DNA from: Psococerastis gibbosa
Taxonomy: Eukaryota > Arthropoda > Insecta > Psocodea > Psocidae
Length of the DNA: 64,000 nt
Reading direction: 5' to 3'
NCBI GenBank assembly: GCA_963971405.1
Contig: OZ020491.1
Location: 16,300,855-16,364,854, forward strand
The notes beneath the pieces are model-generated. The model was not told the DNA's origin. It made no database searches and was given only the letters and a program-made list of their open reading frames with translations. A program made the translations under genes and the position numbers. This document shows positions 1 to 14,000 of the stretch, piece by piece. Each line of letters begins with the position of its first letter. Within the stretch, counting starts at the first letter, position 1.

Positions 1-1578
1 CTTCACGTTGGGCTGGGCCAGGGGGCCTTCAATAAGTTCCTTTAATTTATCAATCCGTCTCCAAGGTTCAACTTGCCATGACGATCGCCAATCTTCGACA
101 GAACGGGCATTTTATGAAGATAAACATTGATTGCAAAAAAATTGAAATATCTATTGTAATAGTTTCAAAAAGTACCCTTTGCGGTGTGCTCATATATTTT
201 TTTGACTCTTAGTCAAAGTTAATTCTTAATAGAAACTTTTTCAAGTACCCTTTGGTAATTTAGCCTTAGTCACAAAATTGGTTCTCTAATTATTGTGGAG
301 TGGTAGGCTACAAATTATTTTAGATAACTTGGACAAAGAATTAAAGTTCCATACATATTGCTATAGATATTGGTGATTTCGAAGGAAAATTAAATACATA
401 CCTATTTCCCGAATGTCGGTGCCTGCGTTTAAAATGTTGTTACCACCAGAACGGAAGAGTATACGGTACTTACAGCACAAATAGCTTAATAGCACTCCGC
501 CGACGTATAAGTGGGCTAAGTTATAGCATGAAATGAGCAAGCAGGCATCATTTTAGTAATCAGTCGAGATATAATGCTGCTTTGGCACTGCATCAACCTG
601 TTTATTACTTAACACTAACTGCAACTTATCATAATACTATACAAGATATAAAAACTGCATTATCAGACCGTGGCTGCCATTTTAGAGTCACGTTAAAAAA
701 TCATCGGAAAGACAATTTCAAAAAAAACATGAAAGCAAAGAACGCAATATATACTTGCAATACACCGCCAAAGTGACACGTTATAGGCCAATAAACTAAA
801 TCAAAAATGCATCACTTGTTGAGCAAGTAAAAACCAAATTACTATATAATAACTATAGTAAAAATACAGTAAATGTGAAAATTTTGAAATATATTTGCAA
901 AGGTATCCAGGAGAATTGCTATTCTATAACAAAATTCCCAGGCAGTAAAGGCCCATTAAAAACACAAAATACTATTATTTTGACTCCTTGACAGGTTTGT
1001 AAAATATATCCCCCCAAAAAAATTATGAAAGTTGGCCGTGTCGAGTATGATGATGTACATGTCAGTTTTGGGCAGTCAGGGTGTGATTTTTCGATAGCCG
1101 AACCAAAAATAGTTTCCACACTGAATCAAGGAATCGTCAATGTCTTCGAGAAGGGCAAAACAAAAACGTATTTGTTGATCAAATGGCTCACGCTTTATTT
1201 ACAGAATAATGAACCTTGTATGCAAAGTGTCACACTATACATTACAAAGTGTTCAAACAGTTAATTTGTTCAGTCCGGACATTAAAACAAGATCGTTCCA
1301 AAATATAAAATTCTACCTGCTGGGGCCATGAAACACGTTTACTAAAAGACCTTCCCTTCGCATATCATTTCATCAAATTCCGAAACAATCCGACAGACCC
1401 AACTCTTTTCACAAAGAAACATCAGCGTTTGGCAACTTCGAATTAAAATAATAATACTAACGAAAAACCAATATTATTGAGGAGGATGCAATGCCAAGAA
1501 GGGCCTGCAACAAGGACCCAAAGAACACGATCCTGACAGCTTGTAACATTAAAAATATGACTAATATTCTGTATTTAC
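1..1578. other. No recognised gene; intron or downstream part of the SRRM2-like locus
   Basis: The donor of the last visible SRRM2-like exon is at 1578, so this stretch is probably its next intron. I found no further charged-repeat exon here. On the minus strand, positions 1-113 are open and read a Trp-rich peptide containing VEDWRSSWQVEPWRRIDKLK, but no acceptor precedes it and I do not recognise it. It may be a fragment of another gene or of a mobile element. Confidence 0.4.
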
Positions 1579-2014
1579 CTTCCGACTCCGCTCCTTTGCT
1601 CGCTCCCTCTCCCTTGTCCTTTCTCTATCTTTCTTCTCCCTAATCTTCAATTTCTTTTCCCTCTCTTTTTCAACCTTCTCTTCTTTTTCGCGCTCTAATT
1701 TCCTTTCTTCTCTCTCCCTATCCAATCTCTTCTCCTCCTCAAGCCTTCGTTCTTCCTTTTCAAGCTTCTCGGCTCGTTCTCGCTCAACTCTTCGCTCTTC
1801 CTTTTCTTTGTCTGCCTGAGCTTTATCGTCCTTTTTCTTTGAATCTTTGCCCTCCTTTTTCTTCTCTTTATCTGACTTTTTCTTGCTTCGTTCACTGGAT
1901 TTGTCCTTTCCACGTTTATCTTTATCATCCCGATCGCTGCCCTTGTCCCTTTTTCGATTTTTCGGAGGCCTTCTGTCTTTCTTGCGAGACTCCCTTCGCT
2001 CTTCTTCGGAATCA
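1579..2014 (-). CDS. SRRM2: SRRM2-like exon 6 (last visible)
   Basis: Residues 259-404. The acceptor is TTTTCAG at 2015 and the donor is GTAAAT from 1578. The exon encodes an almost uninterrupted Lys/Arg/Glu/Asp stretch, a predicted long charged helix rather than a classical RS repeat. It ends in phase 0 and must join an exon beyond the window or one I could not see. Confidence 0.85.
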
Positions 2015-5000
2015 CTGAAAACCAGGTTAAATTATTTGCTATGCTGCATTATATATATACATACTGTATATATTATATGTACAGTACATGCAGTCATTAT
2101 GTTATTATAATAAAAGTTTGATCGCATACAAACAATTTAATAAAGGTAACGAATAAACTCCTCAGTCGCCTCACTAAGTCACTAAGTCGAGTTACGTCAG
2201 GTCTCGCATGGTGTTTAGAGACTTGCACAAGCAAGCTACGATGATGCCACCGAACGCCAGTAGTGACTTACAAAAACGAATGAAACAGTATAAATGCAAA
2301 TCGGGCTTAGGAAAATTAAATATTTTGCAATTTTATTTGGCCATTTACTACATCTTACTTTTCACCAACACTAAAAACCCGTATTTATCTCCCTATCCAA
2401 ACTCTTCTTTAAATATTTAAGTAATAAAAGAATATCTCATAACGCAAGACCCTTAGAAATGAACTACCACATTGTTAGCTTATGCCTTTAAATAATAATA
2501 AATAAAGAGGAATAGTAACTGATGGTACCACCAACCAAGTGACTTAACACTGAAATCCAGGCTAGGTATCATCCAGGACATGCTAAGTAGTGGTATGGAC
2601 ACTGAATTCACCTGAAAGGTTGCTAGTTCGAGTCCCACACTTACTACATTTTCTGTCCATGCTTCGGAGCATGTAAATCAGGCGGTCCCGGGTCATCCTA
2701 GTTGAGTACTAGGTTCACTTAGTAATAGAACAAAAACCATTATTTATTTATTTATTATCCAGAACCCCCTCTTTTACTATTCACTTCAATCTTTGTAATA
2801 TCGGCGTTTTTTGCTTTCCAATTTATACGTAGTATAAGGAAAGCTTTGTGACGGTCGAAATTTTCGATTCCGAGATTTCAACGAATTTACACGTTTTCGG
2901 GTCCCAGGAACCCAAAAGTGTTTTTTACGAAATGTCTGTCTGTCGGTCTGTCTGTTCGTCGATTTCCGGGCAAACTACTCGGTGGATTTGAGTGAAATTT
3001 GGTATGTAGGTTCACAAAAATCATGCCTCGGGACCATTTTATTTTATTTTGGGGTAACTCAATTGGGGGGGGGGGGGGGTTTATTCTCAAAAAACTCCAA
3101 AAAAACGTCTAAAAAATTATTTCTCAAAAACGGTTCCAACGATTTCTTATAAATTCACATATATTCTAGTCGTTCTTAATGTTGATAAAATGCGGGGGGT
3201 CGCTTACCCCTTGATAGTTTGCTTCTGGGGGTAAAAAAATAAAAATAACTTAATTTTAATGAAAAATTACTAAAAAATAATATTTCTGCGAAACTTTTCT
3301 ATCGATGATTTCTACCTTCAGGCATGTTTTAGGTGTTAAGTTGAGTAACGAAACCGGACAGTTTGCTTTCCCAAAAACCTATTTGCTTTTAAGCAAAAAA
3401 AAATTTTTTGAACAAATGATAGAAACTTCACGCTGAAATGCATTGCCTGCCCTGCCATTATTACTGTGTTGTAATGTGTTTTAAATATATTGAGGCTACC
3501 TCACCTCCTCCAGTGACGTCAGGTGGACACCCCCCCCCCCCCCCCCGAGATATCCGAAATTTAACCATAGGAAAATTATTTACCATGAAATTATTCATTT
3601 TCTCTCCCTTCTAATTGATAAATTGGAAAATTGGAAAGCATGTTCGAGTAAACTCGGACCGGTTCTTTACTTTAGAATAATGTACAAACTGGCCTACAGT
3701 CACAACGTACCTGTCGGACTCAGAGGTTTCAGTGTCAGTAGACGGATCTCTGCGTTTTTTAGACTTCTCTTTCGACCGCTTCTTCTTACTTTTTTTGGAT
3801 CGCTTTGGAGTTTCGGATCTGAAACCAACCCCACGATTTTTATTTAGTCCCAGTGGCACATCATCTATAACGACAGTGACATGCATCCAAATAGTATGAC
3901 CATATCGCACACAGTTTGTTCAAACCAAAGAACGGCCGAAAAAAGGTATGGAAATTAAACACACAACTTTTAAAATAATTCCAATGGAGCTCTTTCGTAA
4001 TGGTAAACGCTTGCGGCCAACTAATTAGATCATACGACTTACCAATCAAAACATTCGGTTTGACGTCATTTCTATGGCTACTTGGATTTATATACGAAAG
4101 AGATTCATTTTTTTCGGCACATAGCTTTGTTTATAAGTCACCCCTAAATTAGTTCTGTAGTTTGCTTCAGCAGTTTAACATTGAGCTGATATCAATATAC
4201 CATAAATTTTTGAAAAGTCAATGCCTCAAATTCGACTCTAAATATTCACAAGGATTCACATTCAAATAATAAAACCTACATATAAAACTTATAAACTTTA
4301 ATTCGTACTAATAGTAAATATGCCAAACTCGATAAGTCAAGGATATCAATGAAGAGCTTTCCTATAGAAAATAGAAAATTGTGGCCCTTCGCCTTGTTGT
4401 GATTGGTGCGGCGCATCCCCGTACTTTACTTCATTGGCGTAAATTACCAAATTTTCTGGGGGGGGGGGCTTTAGGAACCCATGAATTTGATTCCCCGGAG
4501 AAAAAAATCGATAAATGGGCCCAAATTAGTGAGGTTTTACGCATATTATACCCTGGAGAAAGGGGAGCCTGGGGGTCTCACGCGGAGAAAAAAAAATTGA
4601 TAATTAGGCCCAAATTAGGGAGGTTTTACGCATTTTGCAAGCAGTACAGTGGAGATTTTACAGACGAATAAACTTACCACTGCGGGGGGCCTGGGAGGTC
4701 CCCCCCCCCAAGAAAAATTCTGAAAAAATAGGTCTGAAATATCGGGGTTTTAAGCATTTTGAGTAATATATTTTTGTGAAAGTACTTGGTCAATATGTTA
4801 TTTTTTTCATGTTAAATAAGCATACTAAAAATTAATGTCCCTTTCATTATTGTGGATACTATCTATGCCTTTAGCCTCCATTACGTCTTTGTCAGCAGAA
4901 ATCCTGAGGGGGGCTACGGGTGGACCTGGGGGGGCTAAGCCCCCCCCCCCCCAGGAACCCCCTATTTACGCCAATGCTTTACTTATGTAGAGAAGTGCAG

Positions 5001-8000
5001 TACAAATCTAATAATTTTTAAAACAACTACAACAGGGTTGCCACTCGCGAAAACTAAAAAAAAAATTAACTGCACCTCTCTTCATAAGCTCATAAGTGCA
5101 GGGATGCCAATCACAGCAAGGCGTAGGTCCTTTATGTTGGATTCTCCAGAGGAAAGTTCTCCATTGAGGCATGACAAACAAAAGACCCCCCCCCCCCCTT
5201 CAGGCAGGTAAGCTACCAAAACATAAGATGACAACTAAATGTCGTTTTGAATACAATAAGTTGTTGAATTGTAAACGAATGACAGCGATTGCTGTATTGT
5301 TTAAGACGAACGCATAGTATTGCTCTTTATGGTAAACATCTGACAGAGAAACTACGAGAACTAATAGTGACTGAGGAAGCACAGGTCCACGCAGCAGCAA
5401 AACCGCTACAATGGACTGAAAACTACCCATTTACAACAATAACACAAAGATATACTTTTATATGAAAGAACCAATGAATTTAGACATACGAAAAGTCGCT
5501 TTGGGAGTGTAAGAAAACATAACTATTACCTTTTATCGACTATTTAACCAATTCGAAGCACTGAGGCAAGGCAGAAAAAGAAACATTTGTATCATTATAG
5601 TGGTATTTACGCAACTCAGGCATAAACAGCGGGTTCAGTACATCATACAGTGGCAAAAACTCGAACCTTCGAAACATCATGCAAAAGGCAAAATCTTCAA
5701 AATTGCATAGGCACTTGATATAGACCCTAAGGTACACGGACAATTCTGCCAGTCGCGATTTGCCGGCGTCTTTTCCATTGTAGCCATAGGGCTAGCTGGC
5801 GTGAAGCCGACCGCACAAAACTGCAAGGGTTTCCCCCTAGACACGCGTCAACGTCACAAAACTTTCGGAAGTGCGTTCAGAAATTAACTTTTCTTTGCAC
5901 CCTTTGCAACCCATTCGTTCCAATGATAAATTTCTCAGCGTCTGACGCTACATGGAACGTTCGTGTGTACCGGGCCTAAATAATCCGACGATTGCCTACA
6001 GAAAATTTAACAAGAAGGCCTTATAAATTGGAAACATTACTATTATTTCTTTAATTAACCCTGCAAAAGGAATTATTACATAATACCTAAGGATAGTAGT
6101 AGTTAACTCTTACTATTTATTCATATCTTATTTATTTTTTACTTATTTTTTACGTTGTATGTTGTTGTACGTTGTATGTTGTGACCTATTTGTAAAACAA
6201 CTTGTAAAACAATTTTTAATTGATTCTTCTGTGCTTAGTTTATAAGTAGTTTTTTTTTTAAATATTTATTTATCGTATTGACTTAGACTATATGTATTAC
6301 ATTTAAGGGGCAATGTCCTTATCCTGTTGTAATATGTAATATAATAATAATAATAAAAATAATATCTAGGTAAATTAAAAGTAGGCTTAAGGCTGGGTAC
6401 ACACAGACGATCGCAACGCGGCAGGCGCGCTGAGAAATTTATCGTTGGTGCAAAACATGTACAGTCCATTTCTGAACGCACTTCAGACGATTTCTAGGTC
6501 GTTGGTGTGTCGAAGGGAAAACCGTGCACCTGCGACAGAAATCCGCTGTAGTAGACTCTGGGGTTTTGCACCAAGTCATTAGCTGTTTTTTTTTTTTTCT
6601 CGCCGAGTTTTCGTAAGGCAAGTTACCTTATCGTCAAAACCAAGGCGAGACTACAGAATACAATGTAATGATGTCGGGGGTGTGTAGGAACATGGCTCGC
6701 GGGCAGCCGCGCGCGTTGATATATAAAACGACATAGTCTAGCCAATGGTCTCATACGTGCATCACCTCCATATTAAAAAATATATATAAACTTTGCCAAG
6801 TGATTTTGCATTTTACATTATGAAGCCTTGTTACGAGGAAACTAAATCATAGCCAAGACCGATCGTCTCGCTGACATAGTGACAGTAAAACCCAAGTCAA
6901 TGGCCATGCTGAGAATTAGATAATTCATGCATAATAACAAAACATGATGTAGCATGGCTTAATGATAACAAGAAAAAATGTGCCTTATTCAAAAGCTTAG
7001 GAGTCCAAAGAGTTCAAATTTCATCTATCAATGTCGCCCACGGGGTACAAAATTGATTTTTATTTTGTAGTACATGTTACAAATCAAGCCGTAAAAGTTT
7101 TACACAACAGCCAATTCTGCTAGTGCTGTAGCTAATATAATATTTACAAATAGTTCCACACGCTTAAACATGTTGAAAGGGCTCGTGTACAAGATGTCAG
7201 AGGACTGGCATTTTGGCCTAAAGCTCTGTGGTGACTGGTTAGGGTTAGCTGCATGCTCAGAACTGATTTAAAACCATTAATTATACTGAGTAACTAAAAC
7301 ATTGTACAGAATTAGGAAATTGGACTGTACATGGGGATTGAGTTCAATAAAGGAGAGGAATTACAAATTGACACAGAATTCACCTGCATAATCGAACGGT
7401 TCATACAAATCCTGATAAGACCCTAGTAACCCATTAAACTTATTCTATATTTAAAAAAAAAAAAAAAATTGAATCGCCCGCAAGTCAGACAACGCTATGA
7501 AGGCTAGGCCTGAGGACTGGTAGAGGAACCTCTTTGTTCACCATTGCTCTATAAGGGATATTGTAGTCAGCTACATGCCCGGCGGCTGCGTTTCTCCCTG
7601 TCATTAGGGTTGGTGTTTCAATAGGATATCCTGCAATATGATGTTGATCAGTTCGCTATCGCATAATTAGGCTAATACACTAGATTCGCCAAGATCTGAC
7701 ATTGTTTCGCTCTCCATGTGTGAATGAATGTGCGAATATCTCTGCACTTTAGTGTTATATTAGTAATAATATTGTACCTTTGTAACACTATTTACCTAGC
7801 CCTCTAGTTGAGTGTAAGAAAGGGCCCGAAGGCCCTAACTCCGCTAGGGGAGCCTAGTACAATAAAGAAACTATTATTATTGTTATTATTAGTCGAATCA
7901 TCGGAATCTGCCACATTCCCTCTCATAGATTGAAAAATTCGGAACGTGGCATGTTGGCTATACGGAGTAAAGTTCCCTCCTTCATTAAACTTTTTAGAAC

Positions 8001-11000
8001 ATTAGATATATAAGGCAATCAAATAAAAAATAAAAAATTGAAACCCTACCTGTCACGTTTATGTTTCTTGGTCTTCTTTTTCTTTTCCCGCTTGCTTTTG
8101 GGCTCCACATCAGATGATCTGGACACAAAATAAAAATAGCCATCTTAAGTCAATAAACACATACTGTACGTGTTTCGTTTTTAATAGCACGTTACATCGA
8201 ACAATGTACTCTCTGCTGTGGCGTCAATAGCCGTGTACATCCAAATTAAGATTACAGCACAGCACGCACAACATTTGCTGGCCTGATGGTAATTAGCAAA
8301 AGTGAGTGGGACCGGGACGGTTGTTGAGGACAGGGTCACAAGGACGAAGTACGACTACAATAGCGAGGCCTGCCTGCTGAAAAACAATAGCTCCATTCCA
8401 ATGTAAACAGAATAATTCTGTTGAACAGAATACAGAGTACAGAATATTATATAATATGTACATACATACATACATACATATGCACATGTTCAACAGTTTT
8501 CTCCTCATCCAGGTACTGCATATTATGATTCTAACTTTTGAAAAATGTATCTAGGCCAATATAGCCTGGTTTTGAAATAAACTAACATATCGAGTGAAAA
8601 AACGCTGTGACTGAACCGAAAATACCTAGAGTCTAAATACATAAATTTCCGTACTGTTGGTCTCAAGACATGGTCACAGGTAACAACATATGAAATATTG
8701 GATTTCAACAAATATTATACGCCACACCATAGAGATGGCTTGCTTACCTTCCCAGAAGTTGTAAATTGTCTGTAATTATTTAAAATCGAATTATCATCGC
8801 TAATCATTTTCAGAACTGTAACCGTCACGTTGTATTGCAATCATTATTGAAAGAATGTATAGGAAATAAATACAAAAATGAATGTGAACCAATTAAAATA
8901 TTTTACATAGGGGGCGATTACGTAAAATTATAGGAATAAAATGCAGAAAATGAGCACCCCAAAATTTGTTGTTTTTATTGACTTTTTATTTTTTTATTTA
9001 ATTAACAAATCAAGTCATTAATGATTTGGCTCATGGAAGTTGTAGAAGACTGCTTCATGCATCATGTAAGAAATATTAAATTTTTGGTAGGTTAGTTCTT
9101 TCATAAATACCAGAACGGACTGAAATTACGGGTAACCTGGGATTTTTGGAGGAGCTACAAAACCGAAAAGTAAAAATACCGGATTAAATGATGCACGAAG
9201 TAACCTTCTACAACTTAGATGAGCTAAATTTTTAATAACTTGCTGAGTGAATTAAATAAAAAATGAAAAGTATTTAATTTTGGGGTGCCAATTTTCTACG
9301 TGACATATCCTCTTAAACTACATAATAAGTCACGAGGTTCTTTTGGTACATAGCTCGAAAATACATTATTACAACTTTTTTCATGCGGCTACAGCACAAG
9401 CATAACCAATAATAATCAATGTATTATCTTCTTTGATATACGTGAACTTACTCGGATGGAGCTCGCCGTTTCTTTCCACGGTGTTCTTTGGCTGGGTCAG
9501 GACTTGGCGTGCGAACTAGTTCATAGCGGGGTGCTGCTGCTGCTGCCACAGCCGCTTTAGCGGCTGCCTCTCGTGCGCGTCGCTGCGGATCTAAACTGCT
9601 GCCTTCTACAAAGTACTCGGAGATACCGAACGCTTGTCGCAGCTTGGCATTTTTTTCCTGCTGCGCTTCGGCTATTTGATGCGTCTCTCGAACGCTGCGA
9701 ACAAAATACATGATTCAGTAGAGCTCTAAATTTAGTTTCTATTGTTCAAATTAGGCATTTTCTCTACTTGGGGTGGGTATCACGATCATTCGTAAAAGCG
9801 GCTATTCCACTGGGCAATTTTACTTCAAATTTGATTTTGTCATTGACGTTTGTTTTGTTTTAGGGAGACCATAATGTAGATATTTAACTTATCTATTATA
9901 AATTAAGTTATAATATGGTAGAGACTTATTAATGATGTCTCCTACCAAATTATAACTTAATTTATAATAGATAAGTTAGTCTCCCTAATGGTCTCCCTAA
10001 AACAAAACAAACGTCAATGACAAAATCAAATTTGAAGTAAAATTGCCTAGTGGAATAGCCACCAAAGTAAAAGGAATACTGGGTTGGCACCGCCATGTTC
10101 CAACGTATGACTGTGCCGTTCAGTATTCCTTACCGAGACTTAACAAACGATCGTGGGATCTAAGGTTCCTTCAAATATGTATATAAATGCGGAGTTTTAG
10201 TTTTAAAAAAAAAATCAATTTAGTTTGCTAAGCATTATCGCTAAGAGCAATAAATCACAAGCAGACGGAAAACAGGAGCAAAATAGGGACAGGATTTATG
10301 GATATGAAAAACCTTTTAGGCATTCAAGATCATATTTCGCAGGAAATATCGATCGTAGAGCTGTCATTGATAAATTAGTAAGGCGGCTATTCCACCGGCG
10401 ATTTTACTTCATATTTGATTTTGTGAATTTTTGTTTTGTTTTAAGGAGACTATTATGTAGATAATTAACTTATCTATTATAAATTAAGTTATAATAAGTC
10501 TCCATATTATAACTTAATTTACAATAGATTAGGACCCTCGGTCTCTCGCCGGATGATACCCAAAACCGAAACACCTGGAAGATTAAGATCCGTGCCGCCG
10601 ACCCCGTGGGAGGGATAAGGCGCCGTTAAAGTAAGTAAGTAAAGTATCTACCTCCTTAAAACAAAGCAAACGTCAATGACAAAATTCACAAAATCAAATA
10701 TGACGTAAAATCACCGGTGGAATAGCCGCCTTAAAAGGATAAATGCTCCTTTACGTTTTGATTTGCAGTATATGACCGTAACTAACACTGATTGTCCACA
10801 ATTATGGAGCTTGATTTTCATAAAAAAAACTTATCGGAGGGAAGGTAAAGCAGGCGGTCCCGGGCTTTCCCAGTTGAGTGTAAGAGGGGGCTTTCAACTC
10901 CGCTAGGTTGGCTTAGTAATAGAACAAAAAAAGTCTATATTTATTTATTTTATTTATCGTGGGGGTGTCCGGTGGAAACAGTTTAATGTAACTGATCGGT

Positions 11001-14000
11001 GTTAGTGGAGGCCAACAGTACTCAGTACTCAGCAACTAAAATATAATATAGCAGCATTTTTCGATGATAGCTCTACGATCGACATACCCCAAATATTTCC
11101 TGTCAGAAAATAAGGTAATTTTCATTATGTATGCTAAAGTAATAGTATATAACAGGTTATTGAATTAAACAGAATGTTACACGAAAGCACCCCCTCGGTA
11201 GGAGAATTTAGAGTAAAGAAATTAGGTTAGAACTGTGGCATTGTCGCAATTTCTACAGTATTACAGTGGTGTTAAATCAATAAAAGTCGATACTATTGTA
11301 TTGTATCATAGATCGCAGCATATAACTTTTTATCTCATGACTAAACTACCTGTATAGGTCGACGATTTGACATCATGCCCTCATCGGAACAGGCTGGTAC
11401 TTATTCATGCAAGAAGTCCCTACAACACAAATGAACAAGACTCCCTATTTGAGCTAGAGCTATTACAAGCAGAACAATTTTTCAACCCGGTAATTAGGAT
11501 TCGTGTTGTGACAAACTCAGACCCCGAAGCGCCGACAAGGAAGAACATGCAGACCGAGTGACTCAATTAGTTATTCAACACAAAACAGAAGTAATAACAT
11601 TAAGAACAGTCTTACGAGGACGCCGTATAGAGTAGGTTCTCGAGGCTAAATAAAACTCTTTTTATAACAATCAAACACACTTGTTCGTCGCTTATTAGAT
11701 ATCCATCAAGAAAGAATCCGAAGAGGAAGACAGGATGAATAGGAACGAGTGCAGGACTCATATATACATTACTCATTAGGGAAAAGAAGATCTGGAAGTG
11801 GGATTCAAGCTCCAGTCTTCACCCTGCCCAGTGGCGGATTAAACAAAAAGTTTTGGGAGGGGCGGATGGCAATTCGAAGCTTTGTTATTACTAGCTAGTC
11901 AACAAACAAAAAACGTAAAAACGTGGCAAATAGTAGAGTGATTGACATTTTCGCGCCAATTTCTTCTTTTTTAAAACTAATGGGCGAAATTATTTATTTA
12001 CTCTATGTGATAGAAAATGCTTCTTTTTTAAAGCTTTGGGTGCTTTGGGGGAGCGACAGCCCCCACCGCCCCCTTTAATCCGCCACTGACACTGCGGGTT
12101 CATAATACATATACATCACTACTTCACATTTTGCACTTTAGGCCGGCGACATACTATCCCTTCTCACTGTCCCGCCAAAAGGGACAGGTGTGAAGAGATG
12201 GCATGAATGCATGGAGCCTAATGAGCCCGGTTACACTGTTCCGGTGGAGGTTTGACTGACTAGAAGAAATAGAAACAACGGTATCTTTTCGAAATTTCTA
12301 TTTTTCGAAGAAATTTACGTTGCATTGAAAAAGGCACCGTGCCTTCGATTATCGACCGGGTAGTGCTGGGGCAGAGAAGGGTAACCGGACACGGGACAAA
12401 TAAACATTCAGTCGAGTGAGGCGAGATATCATTTCAACACATGCGACACTGTAACTTGAGTAAGATTGATCGGATCAAGAATATAAAATAAAAAAATCAG
12501 CTATTTTTAATCGGTCACACCGGACAGTGTGGCAGCGTCGTGTCATCCCGCCAGAATGCATTCCTCTCAGCCGCATATGGCAAAAAAGGATAGTATGTCA
12601 CCGGCCTTAAGCGGTACAGTACTTCGCTTATGGATATTCGAACACACGTCTCTGCCCAACCAGAAAGAAACGAGATAATTTTACCTGACAAATGAGCGCA
12701 TAGCACGAGATGGCACAGTTGCTTTACCAAGCAACAGAGCAAGCTGAAGTCCAGCAGCACAACAGCAAGACCCGTCCTGATGCCCAACCACGGACTTTAA
12801 CAACCGACGTTTCATAATGGTTCGCTGTTTCCATTTCCGGAAACGTTTTTGGTTACGCGTCGGCCGGGGGCGGTCCCCGGGCAACATATTCGAAAAGGCA
12901 CCTAACATGGAAGACTTAACAGTAAATATTGGAAGACGTTGGATATTTGTAAAAAAGATTTAGCCGATCCTGAAGAGGGGAACGGCTTAACGCGGCACCT
13001 ACATCGCGGGCATAATGCCTGGAAGACTCTGGGCAAACATAGCTGATTTTAATTTCCTCTGAGTTCCCGTAGGGGCAGAGGGGGAGTGCGGTACGACCTG
13101 CGCAGTATTGTTTCTCAATACTTCCTGACAACCCCTCCCTTTCCTCCTCTCCCCCTCCCCCCCTCAACGCAGAACCGCGGGAGTAGGATCATTATCTGAT
13201 GCTCCAGCCAACTCACATCATGTCATTGCTGCAAGACTGCGAATGTCTTGAATATTTTTAACATTCCAACTATTTAGTAATGCTCTATTTTCAAACAATT
13301 ATAGGCTAGATTAATAAATAAATCAGGTCTATTTTCCTAGCAAAAACCATCTCCAGCACCTTGCGCCGGGGCATCGCTGTGGCAGCGTTCCGAATGGCCA
13401 CAGAACATGACTACCTCCAGAGCCACACCCACAGAATAGGTATCGTTGATTCTTCCGAATGCCCCCTCTGCTTCCAAGGGGAAGGAAATGCCGATCACCT
13501 ATTCAGCTGCACTGGCATTGAGGTAGAAAACCGAACTGAGACACAGGAGGGATTGACCCAGCTTTATTATCCGGCACGGCATCAAATGGCCTACCAGCCC
13601 AGAACGGGCATTGGCTGAAGAAAAAGGTATATTTTCAACTTACAACCAAGTTGTCCATCTCTGAGGGTGCCCCCGACCATTCCTCTGAATTAAAATTCGG
13701 GAAAAATCGTACATTTAAACTTTCCTTTAATTCATAGTCGCAACTTATAACCTAAGCCACGAAACTTCTGTCAAATAATGCAAGTGGAAACCCACGTCTT
13801 TGAGAATTGCACAGAAAATATAGACTATAGAAGGATGTGATATTTTTCACGAGATATTTGATTTTTTTACCCAAGATGGCTAATCAAACGTAATAAATAA
13901 AACAAGGCACAATAATAAATTTTGAAGATGGAGCCATGAATTAATCGACATGATTTGGTTTTACTCTGTAACGTGACCAGGAAGCCATATAAAACGTCAT

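Noticed and set aside
1695..2015. 106-codon minus frame MIPKKSEGSL...
   Set aside because: Off by one frame from the spliced SRRM2-like exon 6; the frame dictated by the acceptor at 2014 continues the conserved protein.
2887..3090. DRPTDRH / DRQTDRQT peptides (also near 29855 and 32448)
   Set aside because: They come from the CTGT tandem inside TEA copies and end at random; no conserved protein.
4381..4671. 96-codon plus frame
   Set aside because: It runs through a low-complexity repeat element with G runs; no domain.
12515..13167. Overlapping minus frames of 75-90 codons
   Set aside because: Part lies in a TIR element and part in GC-rich unique sequence; no splice context, no domain.
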